A DNA stretch of 64,000 nt. Source: Arthrobacter sp. KBS0702 (GTDB taxonomy: Bacteria > Actinomycetota > Actinomycetes > Actinomycetales > Micrococcaceae). Position 1 is the first letter of the stretch. Every line of letters begins with the position of its first letter. The translations under genes were made by a program, and so were the position numbers. Below, piece after piece: positions 18,887 to 27,677 of this stretch. The notes below the pieces were generated by a model. It was given only the letters and a program-made list of their open reading frames with translations, had not been told where the DNA came from and did not search any database. Location: the NCBI RefSeq assembly GCF_005937985.2, contig NZ_CP042172.1, positions 1,426,001 through 1,490,000 on the forward strand. Reading direction: 5' to 3'.

Positions 18887-18892
18887 TAGAAT
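18887..18892 (+). promoter_or_regulatory. -10 TAGAAT for dnaE, leaderless geometry
   Basis: TAGAAT ends exactly 6 nt before the dnaE GTG, placing the transcription start on or beside the start codon. No ribosome site is present, which fits a leaderless mRNA. Confidence 0.6.
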
Positions 18893-18898
18893 GATTCG

Positions 18899-21800
18899 GT
18901 GACTTCCAGCAACAACTCGTTCGTCCACCTCCACAACCACACCGAGTACTCCATGTTGGACGGTGCGGCGCGGCTCGGGGAACTCTTCGATGAGACCGAG
19001 CGGCTGGGCATGCCCGCCCTGGCCACCACGGACCACGGCTACCTCTTCGGGGCGTTCGACTTCTGGAAGCGCGCCACGGACAAGGGCATCAAACCGATCA
19101 TCGGCGTCGAGGCCTATGTCTCGCCGGGAACCGCGAGGACCGACAAGACCCGTGTGCGCTGGGGCGACGAAAGCCAGCGCAAGGACGACATCTCCGGTGG
19201 CGGCGCCTACACGCACATGACGCTGCTCAGCTACAACAACGTGGGCATGCGGAACCTCTTCCGGGCCTCCTCGATCGCGTCGCTGGACTCGGTCTTCGGC
19301 AAGTGGCCCCGGCTGGACCGGGAACTGCTGAACACCTACTCCGAGGGCCTGATCGCCACCACCGGCTGCCCCTCCGGCGAGGTCCAGACCCGGCTCCGGC
19401 TGGGCCAGTACCGTGAAGCCGTTGAGGCCGCGGCCGAGTTCCGCGACATCTTTGGCGCCGAAAACTACTTCTGCGAACTCATGGACCACGGCCTGGACAT
19501 TGAGCGGCGGGTCACCGGCGACCTCCTGCGGCTGGCCAAGGAACTGAACCTTCCCCTCGTGGCCACCAACGACCTGCACTACACGCACGAACACGACGCC
19601 AAGGCCCACGAGGCGCTGCTGGCCATCCAGTCCGGCTCCACCCTGCTGGAGCCCACCTACGACAACGGCGGCTCGCGGTTCGCCTTCTCCGGCAGCGGCT
19701 ACTACCTGAAGTCGCCGCAGGAAATGCGGGAACTGTTCCGGGACCACCCGGACGCCTGCGACAACACGCTGCTCATCGCCGAACGCTGCGAAGTCTCGTT
19801 CAACACCGGCGCCAACTACATGCCACGGTTCCCCTGCCCGGAAGGTGAAGACGAAACGTCCTGGCTGGTCAAGGAAGTGGACAAGGGGCTCCGCTACCGC
19901 TACCCGCAGGGCATCCCGGACAAGGTCCGCACCCAGGCCGACTACGAGCTGGAGGTCATCACCTCGATGGGCTTCCCGGGCTACTTCCTGGTGGTGGCCG
20001 ACTTCATCAACTGGGCCAAGAACAACGGCATCCGGGTAGGCCCCGGCCGTGGCTCCGGTGCCGGCTCCATGGTGGCCTACGCCATGCGCATCACCGACCT
20101 CGACCCGCTGCACCACGGCCTGATCTTCGAGCGCTTCCTCAACCCGGACCGCGTCTCCATGCCTGACTTCGACGTCGACTTCGATGACCGGCGACGCTCC
20201 GAGGTCATCGACTACGTGACGCGCAAGTACGGCGACGAACGTGTGGCGATGATCGTCACGTACGGCACCATCAAGACCAAGCAGGCCCTCAAGGACTCCT
20301 CGCGGGTGCTGGGGTACCCCTTCAGCATGGGCGAGCAGCTGACCAAGGCACTCCCGCCGGCCGTGATGGCCAAGGACATTCCGCTGGCGGACATCCAGAA
20401 CCCCGAGGCCAAGCGCTACGGCGAGGCCGGGGACTTCCGCCAGCTGATCGCCACGGACCCGGAAGCCGCGAAAGTCTTCGAGACCGCCCTGGGCATCGAA
20501 GGCCTGAAGCGGCAGTGGGGCGTCCACGCCGCCGGCGTCATCATGTCCTCGGACCCCATCATCGACGTCATCCCGATCATGCGCCGTTTCCAGGACGGCC
20601 AGGTCATTACGCAGTTCGACTACCCGACCTCCGAGGGCCTGGGCCTGATCAAGATGGACTTCCTCGGCCTGCGGAACCTGACGATCATTTCCGACGCGCT
20701 GGAAAACATCAAGATGAACCGCGGGGTGGAGCTGGACCTCGAATCGCTGGCCCTGGACGACGCGGCCTCCTATGAGCTGCTGGCCCGCGGCGACACACTC
20801 GGCGTGTTCCAGCTCGACGGCGGCCCGATGCGTTCGCTGTTGAAGCTGATGAAGCCTGACAACTTCGAAGACATCTCCGCCGTCCTGGCGCTGTACCGAC
20901 CGGGACCCATGGGCGCCAACGCGCACACCGACTACGCGCTGCGTAAGAACAAGATCCAGGAAGTCATCCCGATCCACCCCGAGCTCGAGGAGCCCCTCGC
21001 GGAAATCCTCGGCGGCACCTACGGCCTGATCGTGTACCAGGAGCAGGTCATGGCCGTGGCGCAGAAACTCGCCGGGTACACCCTGGGCCAGGCCGACATC
21101 CTGCGCCGTGCCATGGGCAAGAAGAAGAAGTCCGAACTGGACAAGCAGTTTGCCGGCTTCTCGCAGGGCATGCAGGACAACGGCTACTCGATGGCCGCCG
21201 TCAAGACCCTCTGGGACATCCTGCTGCCGTTCTCCGACTACGCCTTCAACAAGGCGCACTCGGCGGCGTACGGCGTGATCTCCTACTGGACTGCCTACCT
21301 GAAGGCGCACTACGCGCCGGAGTACATGGCGGCCCTGCTCACCTCCGTCGGCGATGACAAGGACAAGTCGGCGATCTACCTGAACGAGTGCCGGCGCATG
21401 GGCATCACCGTGCTGCCGCCCGACGTCAACGAATCGGCGCTCAACTTCACCCCGGTGGGCAACGACATCCGCTTCGGCATGGGCGCCATCCGCAACGTCG
21501 GCGCCAACGCCGTCGAGGCGATGGTGGCCGCGCGCGAACGTGAGGGAGCCTACACCTCCTTCAAGGACTACCTGATGAAGGTGCCCGCAGTCGTCTGCAA
21601 CAAGCGCACCATCGAATCGCTGATCAAGGCCGGCGCCTTCGACTCGCTGGGCCACCACCGCCGGGCCCTGGCCATGATCCATGAAGAAGCCATCGACTCG
21701 GTCATCACGCTCAAGCGCAACGAGGCGATCGGCCAGTTCGACCTGTTCGCCGGCATCGAGGACACCGAATCGGAGTCCTCGCTCAGCATCGAGATTCCCG

Positions 21801-22456
21801 AACTGCCCGAGTGGGAAAAGAAGGACAAACTCTCCTTCGAACGCGACATGCTTGGGCTCTACGTCTCGGACCACCCGCTGCAGGGCCTCGAGGGCCTCCT
21901 GAGCCAGCACGCGGACCAGTCGATCACCTCGATCATCGCCGAGGACGGACCGCACGACGGCGCCATCATCACCATCGCCGGCATGATCACCTCATTGAGC
22001 CGGCGGATCGCGAAGGCCAGTGGCAACGCCTACGCCCGCGCCGAGATCGAAGACCTCGGCGGTTCGGTGGAAGTGATGTTCTTCGGGCAGGTCTACGGCC
22101 CGATCGCCTCCGTGCTGGCCGAGGACCTGATCGTCGTCGTCAAGGGCAGGCTGCAGCGCCGCGACGACGGTGCCGTGGCCCTGAACTGCATGGAACTCTC
22201 GGTTCCGGACCTCAGCGAGGGCCTCGACGGGCCGCTGGTGATCACCATGCCGACGCACAAGGCGACCGAGGCCGTGGTGAACGAACTCGGCGAGGTGCTC
22301 AGGACCCACCGCGGCAAGTCCGAGGTCCGGCTGCATCTGCACGGTGACTCCCGGGTGGAGGTGATGGGGCTGCCCGTGCATCTGCGCGTCAACCCCAGCC
22401 CGTCCTTGTTCGGCGACCTGAAGGTGCTGCTCGGCCCGACCTGCCTGGACAGCTAG
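18899..22456 (+). CDS. dnaE: DNA polymerase III alpha subunit DnaE (DnaE1 type)
   Basis: This is the replicative polymerase, 1185 residues from a GTG start at 18899. Order of domains: PHP domain at the N-terminus (VHLHNHTEYSMLDGA with the metal-binding histidines; in mycobacteria this domain is the proofreading exonuclease), polymerase core with the catalytic aspartates in PDFDVDFDDRR, beta-binding region with helix-hairpin-helix, and a C-terminal OB fold (IITIAGMITSL). The length matches DnaE1 rather than the SOS-linked DnaE2. A -10 box 6 nt upstream suggests leaderless transcription. Confidence 0.97.
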   Translation: MTSSNNSFVHLHNHTEYSMLDGAARLGELFDETERLGMPALATTDHGYLFGAFDFWKRATDKGIKPIIGVEAYVSPGTARTDKTRVRWGDESQRKDDISGGGAYTHMTLLSYNNVGMRNLFRASSIASLDSVFGKWPRLDRELLNTYSEGLIATTGCPSGEVQTRLRLGQYREAVEAAAEFRDIFGAENYFCELMDHGLDIERRVTGDLLRLAKELNLPLVATNDLHYTHEHDAKAHEALLAIQSGSTLLEPTYDNGGSRFAFSGSGYYLKSPQEMRELFRDHPDACDNTLLIAERCEVSFNTGANYMPRFPCPEGEDETSWLVKEVDKGLRYRYPQGIPDKVRTQADYELEVITSMGFPGYFLVVADFINWAKNNGIRVGPGRGSGAGSMVAYAMRITDLDPLHHGLIFERFLNPDRVSMPDFDVDFDDRRRSEVIDYVTRKYGDERVAMIVTYGTIKTKQALKDSSRVLGYPFSMGEQLTKALPPAVMAKDIPLADIQNPEAKRYGEAGDFRQLIATDPEAAKVFETALGIEGLKRQWGVHAAGVIMSSDPIIDVIPIMRRFQDGQVITQFDYPTSEGLGLIKMDFLGLRNLTIISDALENIKMNRGVELDLESLALDDAASYELLARGDTLGVFQLDGGPMRSLLKLMKPDNFEDISAVLALYRPGPMGANAHTDYALRKNKIQEVIPIHPELEEPLAEILGGTYGLIVYQEQVMAVAQKLAGYTLGQADILRRAMGKKKKSELDKQFAGFSQGMQDNGYSMAAVKTLWDILLPFSDYAFNKAHSAAYGVISYWTAYLKAHYAPEYMAALLTSVGDDKDKSAIYLNECRRMGITVLPPDVNESALNFTPVGNDIRFGMGAIRNVGANAVEAMVAAREREGAYTSFKDYLMKVPAVVCNKRTIESLIKAGAFDSLGHHRRALAMIHEEAIDSVITLKRNEAIGQFDLFAGIEDTESESSLSIEIPELPEWEKKDKLSFERDMLGLYVSDHPLQGLEGLLSQHADQSITSIIAEDGPHDGAIITIAGMITSLSRRIAKASGNAYARAEIEDLGGSVEVMFFGQVYGPIASVLAEDLIVVVKGRLQRRDDGAVALNCMELSVPDLSEGLDGPLVITMPTHKATEAVVNELGEVLRTHRGKSEVRLHLHGDSRVEVMGLPVHLRVNPSPSLFGDLKVLLGPTCLDS

Positions 22457-22477
22457 CCGCTTCACCGCCGCCACCTG

Positions 22478-22545
22478 CCGTTTCGACGGTTCCGTGCCCA
22501 CCCGACGTCGGCAAACACCCGGCCGGCAGGGAACCGTCGAAACGG
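22478..22545. terminator. 16-bp inverted repeat between convergent dnaE and flavin reductase genes
   Basis: CCGTTTCGACGGTTCC (22478-22493) and its exact complement (22530-22545) flank a 36-nt spacer. The element fills the gap between two convergent genes and may terminate both transcripts. The long loop and missing T tract make it atypical. Confidence 0.55.
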
Positions 22546-22556
22546 GCGGCCCGCGC

Positions 22557-23057
22557 CTAGATCTCGTAGTCGAGCGGAACGGGCTGGCTGTAGCTGCCGC
22601 CGTGGTAGAGCAGGGGAGCGCCGTGCTCCCCGACCTCGCCGGCGACGACCTCGACGACCACGACAGCGTTGTTCTCGAAGGAGAGCCGCATCTGGATCTT
22701 GCCGATCAGCCAGCCGGACACATCCTTGAGGATCGGCACCTCGTGCGGGCCAAGCGCCCAGTGGTCGCCCTCGAACCGGTTGCGGGCACGGGCGAAGCGC
22801 TCGGCGAGCTCCTGGTTCTCCAGGCCGAGCATGTGCACCCCGATGTAGGCGGAGTTGGCCACGGCGGGCCAGGAGCTGGACGTGCGGGCCATGTTGAAGG
22901 TGAAGCGCGGCGGCTTGGCCGAGAGCGACGCCACCGAGGTGGCGGTGAAACCGTAGGGGACGCCGTTGTAGTTGGCCGTGATGATCGCGACGCCGGCCGC
23001 GTGCCGGCGGAACATCTCCTTAAACGTTCCCTCGAAGGCTTCTTCGGCTGAGGCCAC
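22557..23057 (-). CDS. Flavin reductase family protein (FMN-binding split barrel)
   Basis: This 166-residue protein resembles the flavin reductase domain of the short-chain flavin reductase family (HpaC-like): GVAIITANYNGVPYGFTATSVASLS at the N-terminus binds FMN, and PPRFTFNMARTSSSWPAV and GDHWALGPHEVPILKDVSGWLIGKI follow. Such enzymes supply reduced flavin to two-component monooxygenases or act alone. The GTG start at 23057 has GGGAG about 9 nt upstream. No partner monooxygenase is adjacent, so the substrate is unknown. Confidence 0.85.
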   Translation of the reverse strand: MASAEEAFEGTFKEMFRRHAAGVAIITANYNGVPYGFTATSVASLSAKPPRFTFNMARTSSSWPAVANSAYIGVHMLGLENQELAERFARARNRFEGDHWALGPHEVPILKDVSGWLIGKIQMRLSFENNAVVVVEVVAGEVGEHGAPLLYHGGSYSQPVPLDYEI

Positions 23058-23206
23058 TGTGGTTCATCTCCCTGCGCTTGTGACGAGTGCTTCCTGCCAG
23101 CGTATTCCGCCGGGCAAGGCGCACGGTATTCGCACCCCGCCATCCCGCCCTCCACGCGTCACGTGGCGTGCGGCGGCGTAATGTCCGGCCCCGCCGGATC
23201 CCTTGT

Positions 23207-23212
23207 TAAGAT
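23207..23212 (+). promoter_or_regulatory. -10 TAAGAT, leaderless geometry
   Basis: TAAGAT ends 7 nt before the ATG at 23220, with no ribosome site in between. This predicts a leaderless transcript for the membrane-protein gene. Confidence 0.55.
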
Positions 23213-23219
23213 TTGTTGC

Positions 23220-23843
23220 ATGACACAACCCGCGGTGCACCTGCCCGTTGACCACCACGACGGCGCCACCGGGCCCGACACCGCCGTCCCGCCCCGCCGG
23301 GCCGTCCCCTGGCGGCGGCTGCCCTGGCAGGGAGTGCAGTGGAACGGACTGCCATGGAAGGGGCTGGTGGCGATCGCGGCGGCGGGACTTCCCGTGGGCC
23401 TGCTCTGGTGGCTCCTGGCGCCGACCGGCCTCAACCTCATCACCCGTGACCCCGCCCTGGCCGCGGGGAGCAACCCCGAGACCTGGCTACCGCGGGACCT
23501 GGTGTTGGCCGGACTCTTCCTGCTGGCCGGCTGCCTTTCCGGCGTGTTCCTGGCCGGCAACCGCCCTGCCCGGCTGGGCACCGCGACGGTGGTCCTGGCC
23601 GTCGCGGCGGGACTCGCAGGTGCACTCCTGGCCTGGGGCACCGGCGTGCTCGCCGGCAGCTGGTGGGGCGCGGCGGAGGACACCTCGGCCAGCGCCAGTA
23701 TTGCCTTCTCGCTGCGGGCTTACGCCCTGCTGCTGATCTGGCCTGCTGCCATCGCCCTGGCGATTTTCTTCGCCACGGTATTCGGCCACTCCGAGAACGA
23801 GCCCGAGCCCCAGTCCGGGCCGGCACCGGGACCGGAGGCCTGA
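23220..23843 (+). CDS. Small membrane protein of unknown function
   Basis: I do not recognise a characterised family. The 207-residue product has a cytoplasmic N-terminus of about 45 residues rich in Pro, Arg and Trp, then four hydrophobic segments at about residues 50-68, 92-110, 118-142 and 165-187. An acidic Pro-rich tail (EPEPQSGPAPGPEA) ends it. The larger loop between segments one and two and the overall shape recall DUF2567-like actinobacterial proteins, but this is a guess. The ATG at 23220 is supported by a -10 box 7 nt upstream; an earlier in-frame start at 23163 is unlikely. It precedes hisD by 70 bp. Confidence 0.75.
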   Translation: MTQPAVHLPVDHHDGATGPDTAVPPRRAVPWRRLPWQGVQWNGLPWKGLVAIAAAGLPVGLLWWLLAPTGLNLITRDPALAAGSNPETWLPRDLVLAGLFLLAGCLSGVFLAGNRPARLGTATVVLAVAAGLAGALLAWGTGVLAGSWWGAAEDTSASASIAFSLRAYALLLIWPAAIALAIFFATVFGHSENEPEPQSGPAPGPEA

Positions 23844-23901
23844 TTCGGCGGCGGACACCACGGCCGGCGCAGCCCGGTCAGGGACCGGACACGCCGGCGC
23901 G

Positions 23902-23907
23902 TAAAAT
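23902..23907 (+). promoter_or_regulatory. -10 TAAAAT for hisD, leaderless geometry
   Basis: TAAAAT ends 6 nt before the hisD GTG, with GGTCGG in between and no ribosome site. The arrangement mirrors that of dnaE. Confidence 0.6.
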
Positions 23908-23913
23908 GGTCGG

Positions 23914-25308
23914 GTGACCTCAACTGCTGACAGCCCCGCATCCACCGACACTGACCGCACCGTGACATTCCGCACCGTGGACGTCCGCGGCCAGCGGTTG
24001 TCCCTCGCGGGGCTCCGCGCCGCCGTCCCGCGCGCGCAGCACGGTACCGTGGCCGACGCCGAGCAAAAGGTCCAGGACATCATTTCGGCCGTCCGCACAC
24101 GTGGCTTCGAGGCCCTGCGCGAACTGGCCCTTAACTTCGACGGCGTCGAACAGGCCCACCCGCGCGTTCCCGCAGAGGCGCTCACGGCCGCCCTGGCCGG
24201 GCTGGAGCCGGCCGTCCGCGCTGCCCTCGAGGAGTCGATCCGCCGGGCGCGGCGTTTCGCCGACGCGCAGCGGCCGGCCGACACCGACGTCGAACTCGGC
24301 GAGGGCGCCGTGGTCAGCCAGAACTGGGTCCCGGTGGCCCGCGTCGGGCTCTACGTCCCGGGCGGCCTGGCGGTCTACCCCTCCTCGGTCATCATGAACG
24401 TCGTCCCGGCGCTGGCCGCCGGCGTCGAGTCCATCGCCTTGGCCTCGCCGCCGCAGAAGGACTTCGGCGGCCTGCCGCACCCCACGATCCTCGCTGCCGC
24501 TTGCTTGCTGGGCATCGAAGAGGTCTACGCGATCGGCGGTGCCCAGGCCATCGCCGCCTTCGCCTACGGCATCCCCGCCGGCAGCGGCGCCGAAGCAGGC
24601 ATTGACGCTGGCATTGACGCTGTCGATGTCGTCACCGGGCCGGGCAACATCTTCGTCGCCACCGCCAAGCGGCTGGTCAAGGGCGTCGTGGGGATTGACT
24701 CGGAGGCGGGCACCACCGAAATCGCCATTCTGGCCGACGCGACGGCCCGGCCGGCACTGGTTGCGGCCGACCTCATCAGCCAAGCTGAGCACGACCCCCA
24801 GGCCGCCTCCGTGCTGATCACGGACTCGGAGGAGCTCGCCGCTGCCGTCCGCAGCGAACTCGACGTGCAGGCGGCGGCGACCAAGCACAGTGCCCGGGTC
24901 CGGCAGGCCCTCTCCGGTCCGCAGTCCGGCGTCGTCCTCGTCGAGGACCTGGCGCAGGGAATCGCGGCCTGCGACGCATACGCCGCAGAACACCTCGAAA
25001 TCATGACCGCGGACGCCGCCGCAGTGGCCGGCCGGATCCGCAACGCGGGGGCCATCTTCGTGGGGGACTACAGCCCGGTCAGCCTGGGAGACTACTGCGC
25101 CGGGTCCAACCACGTGCTGCCCACCAGCGGAACGGCAGCCTTCTCCTCCGGCCTGAACGTCACCACGTTCCTGCGCGCCATCCAGGTGATTAACTACAGC
25201 AGAAGCGCACTTGAGGAAGTCAGCAGGCACATCGTCAGCCTCTCCGGCGCCGAAGACCTGCCGGCCCACGGCGAGGCGGTCACCGCCCGATTCGCGACCG
25301 GCAGCTAG
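23914..25308 (+). CDS. hisD: Histidinol dehydrogenase HisD
   Basis: HisD catalyses the last two NAD-dependent oxidations of histidine synthesis, histidinol to histidine, with zinc. The 464-residue product shows [22 protein letters not shown], the nucleotide-site stretch [28 protein letters not shown] with a zinc-ligand histidine, and the late [17 protein letters not shown]. Just before VDVVTGPGN there is a 12-bp tandem duplication (24598-24621) that encodes GIDA twice. No other his gene is next to it; nrdR follows. Confidence 0.96.
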   Translation: MTSTADSPASTDTDRTVTFRTVDVRGQRLSLAGLRAAVPRAQHGTVADAEQKVQDIISAVRTRGFEALRELALNFDGVEQAHPRVPAEALTAALAGLEPAVRAALEESIRRARRFADAQRPADTDVELGEGAVVSQNWVPVARVGLYVPGGLAVYPSSVIMNVVPALAAGVESIALASPPQKDFGGLPHPTILAAACLLGIEEVYAIGGAQAIAAFAYGIPAGSGAEAGIDAGIDAVDVVTGPGNIFVATAKRLVKGVVGIDSEAGTTEIAILADATARPALVAADLISQAEHDPQAASVLITDSEELAAAVRSELDVQAAATKHSARVRQALSGPQSGVVLVEDLAQGIAACDAYAAEHLEIMTADAAAVAGRIRNAGAIFVGDYSPVSLGDYCAGSNHVLPTSGTAAFSSGLNVTTFLRAIQVINYSRSALEEVSRHIVSLSGAEDLPAHGEAVTARFATGS

Positions 25309-25329
25309 TCAGCCCTGGAACGCGCGCAA

Positions 25330-25345
25330 CCACAACATGTAGTAA
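25330..25345 (+). promoter_or_regulatory. NrdR box 1 in the nrdR promoter
   Basis: The core CAACATGTAGT (25333-25343) matches 9 of 11 positions of the published NrdR-box core CwATATaTwGT. It lies upstream of a plausible -35 (TTGTTA, 25354-25359) and is in phase with box 2. Confidence 0.7.
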
Positions 25346-25353
25346 TTACAGGC

Positions 25354-25383
25354 TTGTTATTCAGCAACATCTAGTCGTAAACT
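25354..25383 (+). promoter_or_regulatory. Candidate nrdR promoter (TTGTTA, 18 bp, TAAACT)
   Basis: A -35-like TTGTTA (25354-25359) and a TANNNT -10 hexamer TAAACT (25378-25383) are 18 bp apart. NrdR box 2 lies within the spacer, which is the geometry expected of a repressor. Confidence 0.5.
25362..25377 (+). promoter_or_regulatory. NrdR box 2 in the nrdR promoter
   Basis: The core CAACATCTAGT (25365-25375) differs from box 1 at a single position and starts exactly 32 bp after it. Tandem NrdR boxes about three helical turns apart are the known arrangement for NrdR operators. Confidence 0.7.
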
Positions 25384-25458
25384 GATTCCGGAAGCACCGC
25401 ACGGTGCTGCGGCGCCCCCCCTCGGGGCGGCCAGGCTTGCGACAGGGGAGGAACCGAC

Positions 25459-25950
25459 GTGTATTGCCCGTTCTGTCGCAACCCTGACTCGCGTGTCGTC
25501 GACAGCCGCATTGCCGACGACGGATCAGCGATCCGGCGCCGCCGCCAGTGCCCCGAATGCGGGCGGCGTTTCACCACCGTGGAAACCACCAGTCTGACCG
25601 TTATCAAGCGCTCCGGCGTCGGCGAGCCGTTCAGCCGCAGCAAGGTCATCAACGGGGTGCGGAAGGCCTGCCAGGGCCGCCCCGTCACCGAAGACGACCT
25701 CGCCATGCTGGCCCAGGAGGTCGAAGAGACTATCCGGGCCTCCGGCGCCGCCGAAATCGATGCCCATGAAGTGGGCCTCGCGATCCTGAACCCCCTGCAG
25801 CGCCTCGATGAGGTGGCCTACCTGCGCTTCGCCAGTGTGTACCAGGCCTTTGAATCGCTGGAAGACTTCGAGTCCGCCATCGCCCTGCTCCGCCATGAGG
25901 CCGAGTCCAAGGGGCTGGAAGGCAAGAACTCGCAAAAGAGCCCGCTCTAG
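25459..25950 (+). CDS. nrdR: Transcriptional repressor NrdR
   Basis: NrdR represses ribonucleotide reductase genes in response to dATP/ATP. The 163-residue product has the N-terminal zinc ribbon (CPFC at residues 3-6 and CPEC at about 31-34, within [15 protein letters not shown]) and an ATP-cone domain (about 46-136, beginning [16 protein letters not shown]). The GTG start follows GGGAGGA. Here the gene stands alone, without an nrd operon, but its own promoter carries two NrdR boxes, which suggests autoregulation. Confidence 0.96.
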   Translation: MYCPFCRNPDSRVVDSRIADDGSAIRRRRQCPECGRRFTTVETTSLTVIKRSGVGEPFSRSKVINGVRKACQGRPVTEDDLAMLAQEVEETIRASGAAEIDAHEVGLAILNPLQRLDEVAYLRFASVYQAFESLEDFESAIALLRHEAESKGLEGKNSQKSPL

Positions 25951-25963
25951 GCTCAGCTAAGTT

Positions 25964-26003
25964 CCGGTGGTGGCAGCGGAGGGGAAGCCGTGGCCACCAC
26001 CGG
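25964..26003. terminator. Hairpin between convergent nrdR and SDR genes
   Basis: CCGGTGGTGGC (25964-25974) pairs with GCCACCACCGG (25993-26003) across an 18-nt loop. It lies 13 bp after the nrdR stop and can serve both strands. Confidence 0.65.
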
Positions 26004-26059
26004 CTCCAATTTCGCTCCGGCCTGGGAGCGGGACCACCACCCCCAGCGGGACGGTACCG

Positions 26060-26818
26060 TCAGCGGCCGCCGGAGACCGGCAGCACAGCCCCGGTGATGT
26101 AGCTGGCCTCCGCGGAAAGCAACCAGAGCACAGCGGCGGCTACTTCATCCGGTTCGGCGCCCCGGCCCATGGGAACCGTTGGATTAAGCCGCTCCACGCG
26201 GTCCGGCATCCCGGCGGCCGCGTGCAAGCCCGTGTTCGTGCTGCCCGGAGCCACACCATTCACGCGGATGCCCTGCGTTGCGACCTCGGCCGCAAGCCCC
26301 GCCGTCAGCACGTCGACGGCTCCCTTGGACGCAGCATAGTGCACCCAGGTTCCCGGCGAGCCTGCCTTGGTGGCGGTCGAAGAGATGTTGATGATCGACC
26401 CGCCACGGCCGCCTTGTTCCGTGCTGAGCCGTCGTACGGCCTCCTGGCAGACATAGAGGACGCCGGCGACGTTGACGTCGAGAACACGCCGGATGGTCGC
26501 TGACGGGACGTCCGTGAGGGGCCCGATCAGGTTTCCGGTGATGCCGGCGTTGTTTACGACGGCGGCGACGGTCCCAAGTTCCGCGGCCGCGTCGAACAGC
26601 CGTGTGACGGCGGCCGGGTCGCTGACGTCCGCGCGGACGGCCACCGCGACGCCGCCGCCGGCGGCGATGCCGGCGACGGTGGAGTCCGCACCGGCGGCGT
26701 CGGCGGAATAGTTCACCACGACGGCGTACCCGGCCCGGGCGGCCCGAAGTGCCACCGCCGCGCCGATGCCCCTGCTGGCGCCCGTGACGATGAGAACGCC
26801 GGGCGTCGGCCCCGTCAT
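26060..26818 (-). CDS. Short-chain dehydrogenase/reductase (SDR, glucose-dehydrogenase-like)
   Basis: A classical NAD(P)-dependent SDR of 252 residues. Visible are the cofactor motif TGASRGIG near residue 11, the NNAG motif, the catalytic Ser in ISSTATKAG, and the YxxxK pair in YAASKGAVD. The C-terminal GAVLPVSGGR is typical of the family. The ATG at 26818 is 4 bp after the ppgK stop, so the gene is probably cotranscribed with ppgK; the frame is open further upstream but lacks homology there. The substrate cannot be told from sequence. Confidence 0.88.
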   Translation of the reverse strand: MTGPTPGVLIVTGASRGIGAAVALRAARAGYAVVVNYSADAAGADSTVAGIAAGGGVAVAVRADVSDPAAVTRLFDAAAELGTVAAVVNNAGITGNLIGPLTDVPSATIRRVLDVNVAGVLYVCQEAVRRLSTEQGGRGGSIINISSTATKAGSPGTWVHYAASKGAVDVLTAGLAAEVATQGIRVNGVAPGSTNTGLHAAAGMPDRVERLNPTVPMGRGAEPDEVAAAVLWLLSAEASYITGAVLPVSGGR

Positions 26819-26822
26819 GGGG

Positions 26823-27626
26823 CTACTTGGCCAGCTTGTGCGTGAGGGCGACCTCAATCGCCGCACCCACGATGCCGGCGTCGTTCTTCAGTTCTGCCGG
26901 CACGATCGGCGTGCGCAGCGACATGTGCGGGAGGTATTCGTCGGCCCGCTTGGAGATGCCGCCGCCGACGATGAAGAGTTCGGGGGAGAAGAGGAACTCG
27001 ACGTGGGAGAAGTACCGCTGTAGCAGCACGCTGTATTCGGTCCAGCTCAGTCCGTCGCGCTCACGGGCGACGGCGGAGGCCTTGCTTTCCGCGTCGAAGC
27101 CGTCGATTTCCAGGTGCCCCAGTTCGGCGTTGGGAACGAGCTTGCCGTTGAAAATGAAAGCCGAGCCGATGCCGGTGCCGAGGGTGATCACCAGGACGGT
27201 GCCAGCTACGCCTGCGCCCGCACCGTAGCGTGCCTCGGCGAGGCCTGCGGCGTCGGCGTCGTTGATGACCTCCACCGGCCGGCCGAGGCGCGCGGTCAGC
27301 AGCGCGTCGATGTCCAGGTTCAGCCACGCGTGGTCAACGTTCGCCGCGGAGTGGACCACGCCGTGCTGGATGATTCCCGGGAAGGTCACGCCCACGGGGG
27401 AGTCCGCGGCCGGGGCGTCGGGCCGCTTGGAAAGCTCGGCGACGACCTGGGCCACGACCTCGGCCACGGCTTCCGGGGTGGAGGGCTTGGGGGTGGGCAC
27501 GCGGAGCCGGTCGCCCATCAGCTTGCCCTTCCTCAGATCGACGATGCCGCCCTTGATGCCGGTGCCACCGATGTCGATGCCGATCAGCGGGGCGTTCTTC
27601 TTCGACTTCTCGTCCTTCTTGGCCAA
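26823..27626 (-). CDS. ppgK: Polyphosphate glucokinase (ROK family)
   Basis: This enzyme phosphorylates glucose using polyphosphate or ATP. Such strictly polyphosphate- or dual-dependent enzymes are known from mycobacteria and from Arthrobacter (a glucomannokinase). The 267-residue product has the phosphate-1 motif GIDIGGTGIKGGIVDL, the catalytic NDADAAGLAEARYG, and LGTGIGSAFIFNGKLVPNAELGHLEIDG. The ROK zinc motif with clustered cysteines is missing after ELGHLE, as in other PpgK proteins. The start is TTG at 27626 with GGAAG a few bases upstream. Whether mannose is also a substrate cannot be seen. Confidence 0.92.
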   Translation of the reverse strand: MAKKDEKSKKNAPLIGIDIGGTGIKGGIVDLRKGKLMGDRLRVPTPKPSTPEAVAEVVAQVVAELSKRPDAPAADSPVGVTFPGIIQHGVVHSAANVDHAWLNLDIDALLTARLGRPVEVINDADAAGLAEARYGAGAGVAGTVLVITLGTGIGSAFIFNGKLVPNAELGHLEIDGFDAESKASAVARERDGLSWTEYSVLLQRYFSHVEFLFSPELFIVGGGISKRADEYLPHMSLRTPIVPAELKNDAGIVGAAIEVALTHKLAK

Positions 27627-27677
27627 TGGGCTTCCGTTCGTGGCAGGGGCGGGGCAGGTCTTAGGGGTGCTGCGGAA

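Noticed and set aside
18806..21955. Open frame of 1049 codons on the - strand opposite dnaE
   Set aside because: It mirrors the codon pattern of dnaE (GC-rich third positions rarely give stops on the complement), is rich in His/Asp/Val/Gly, has no known domain and overlaps an unmistakable polymerase gene.
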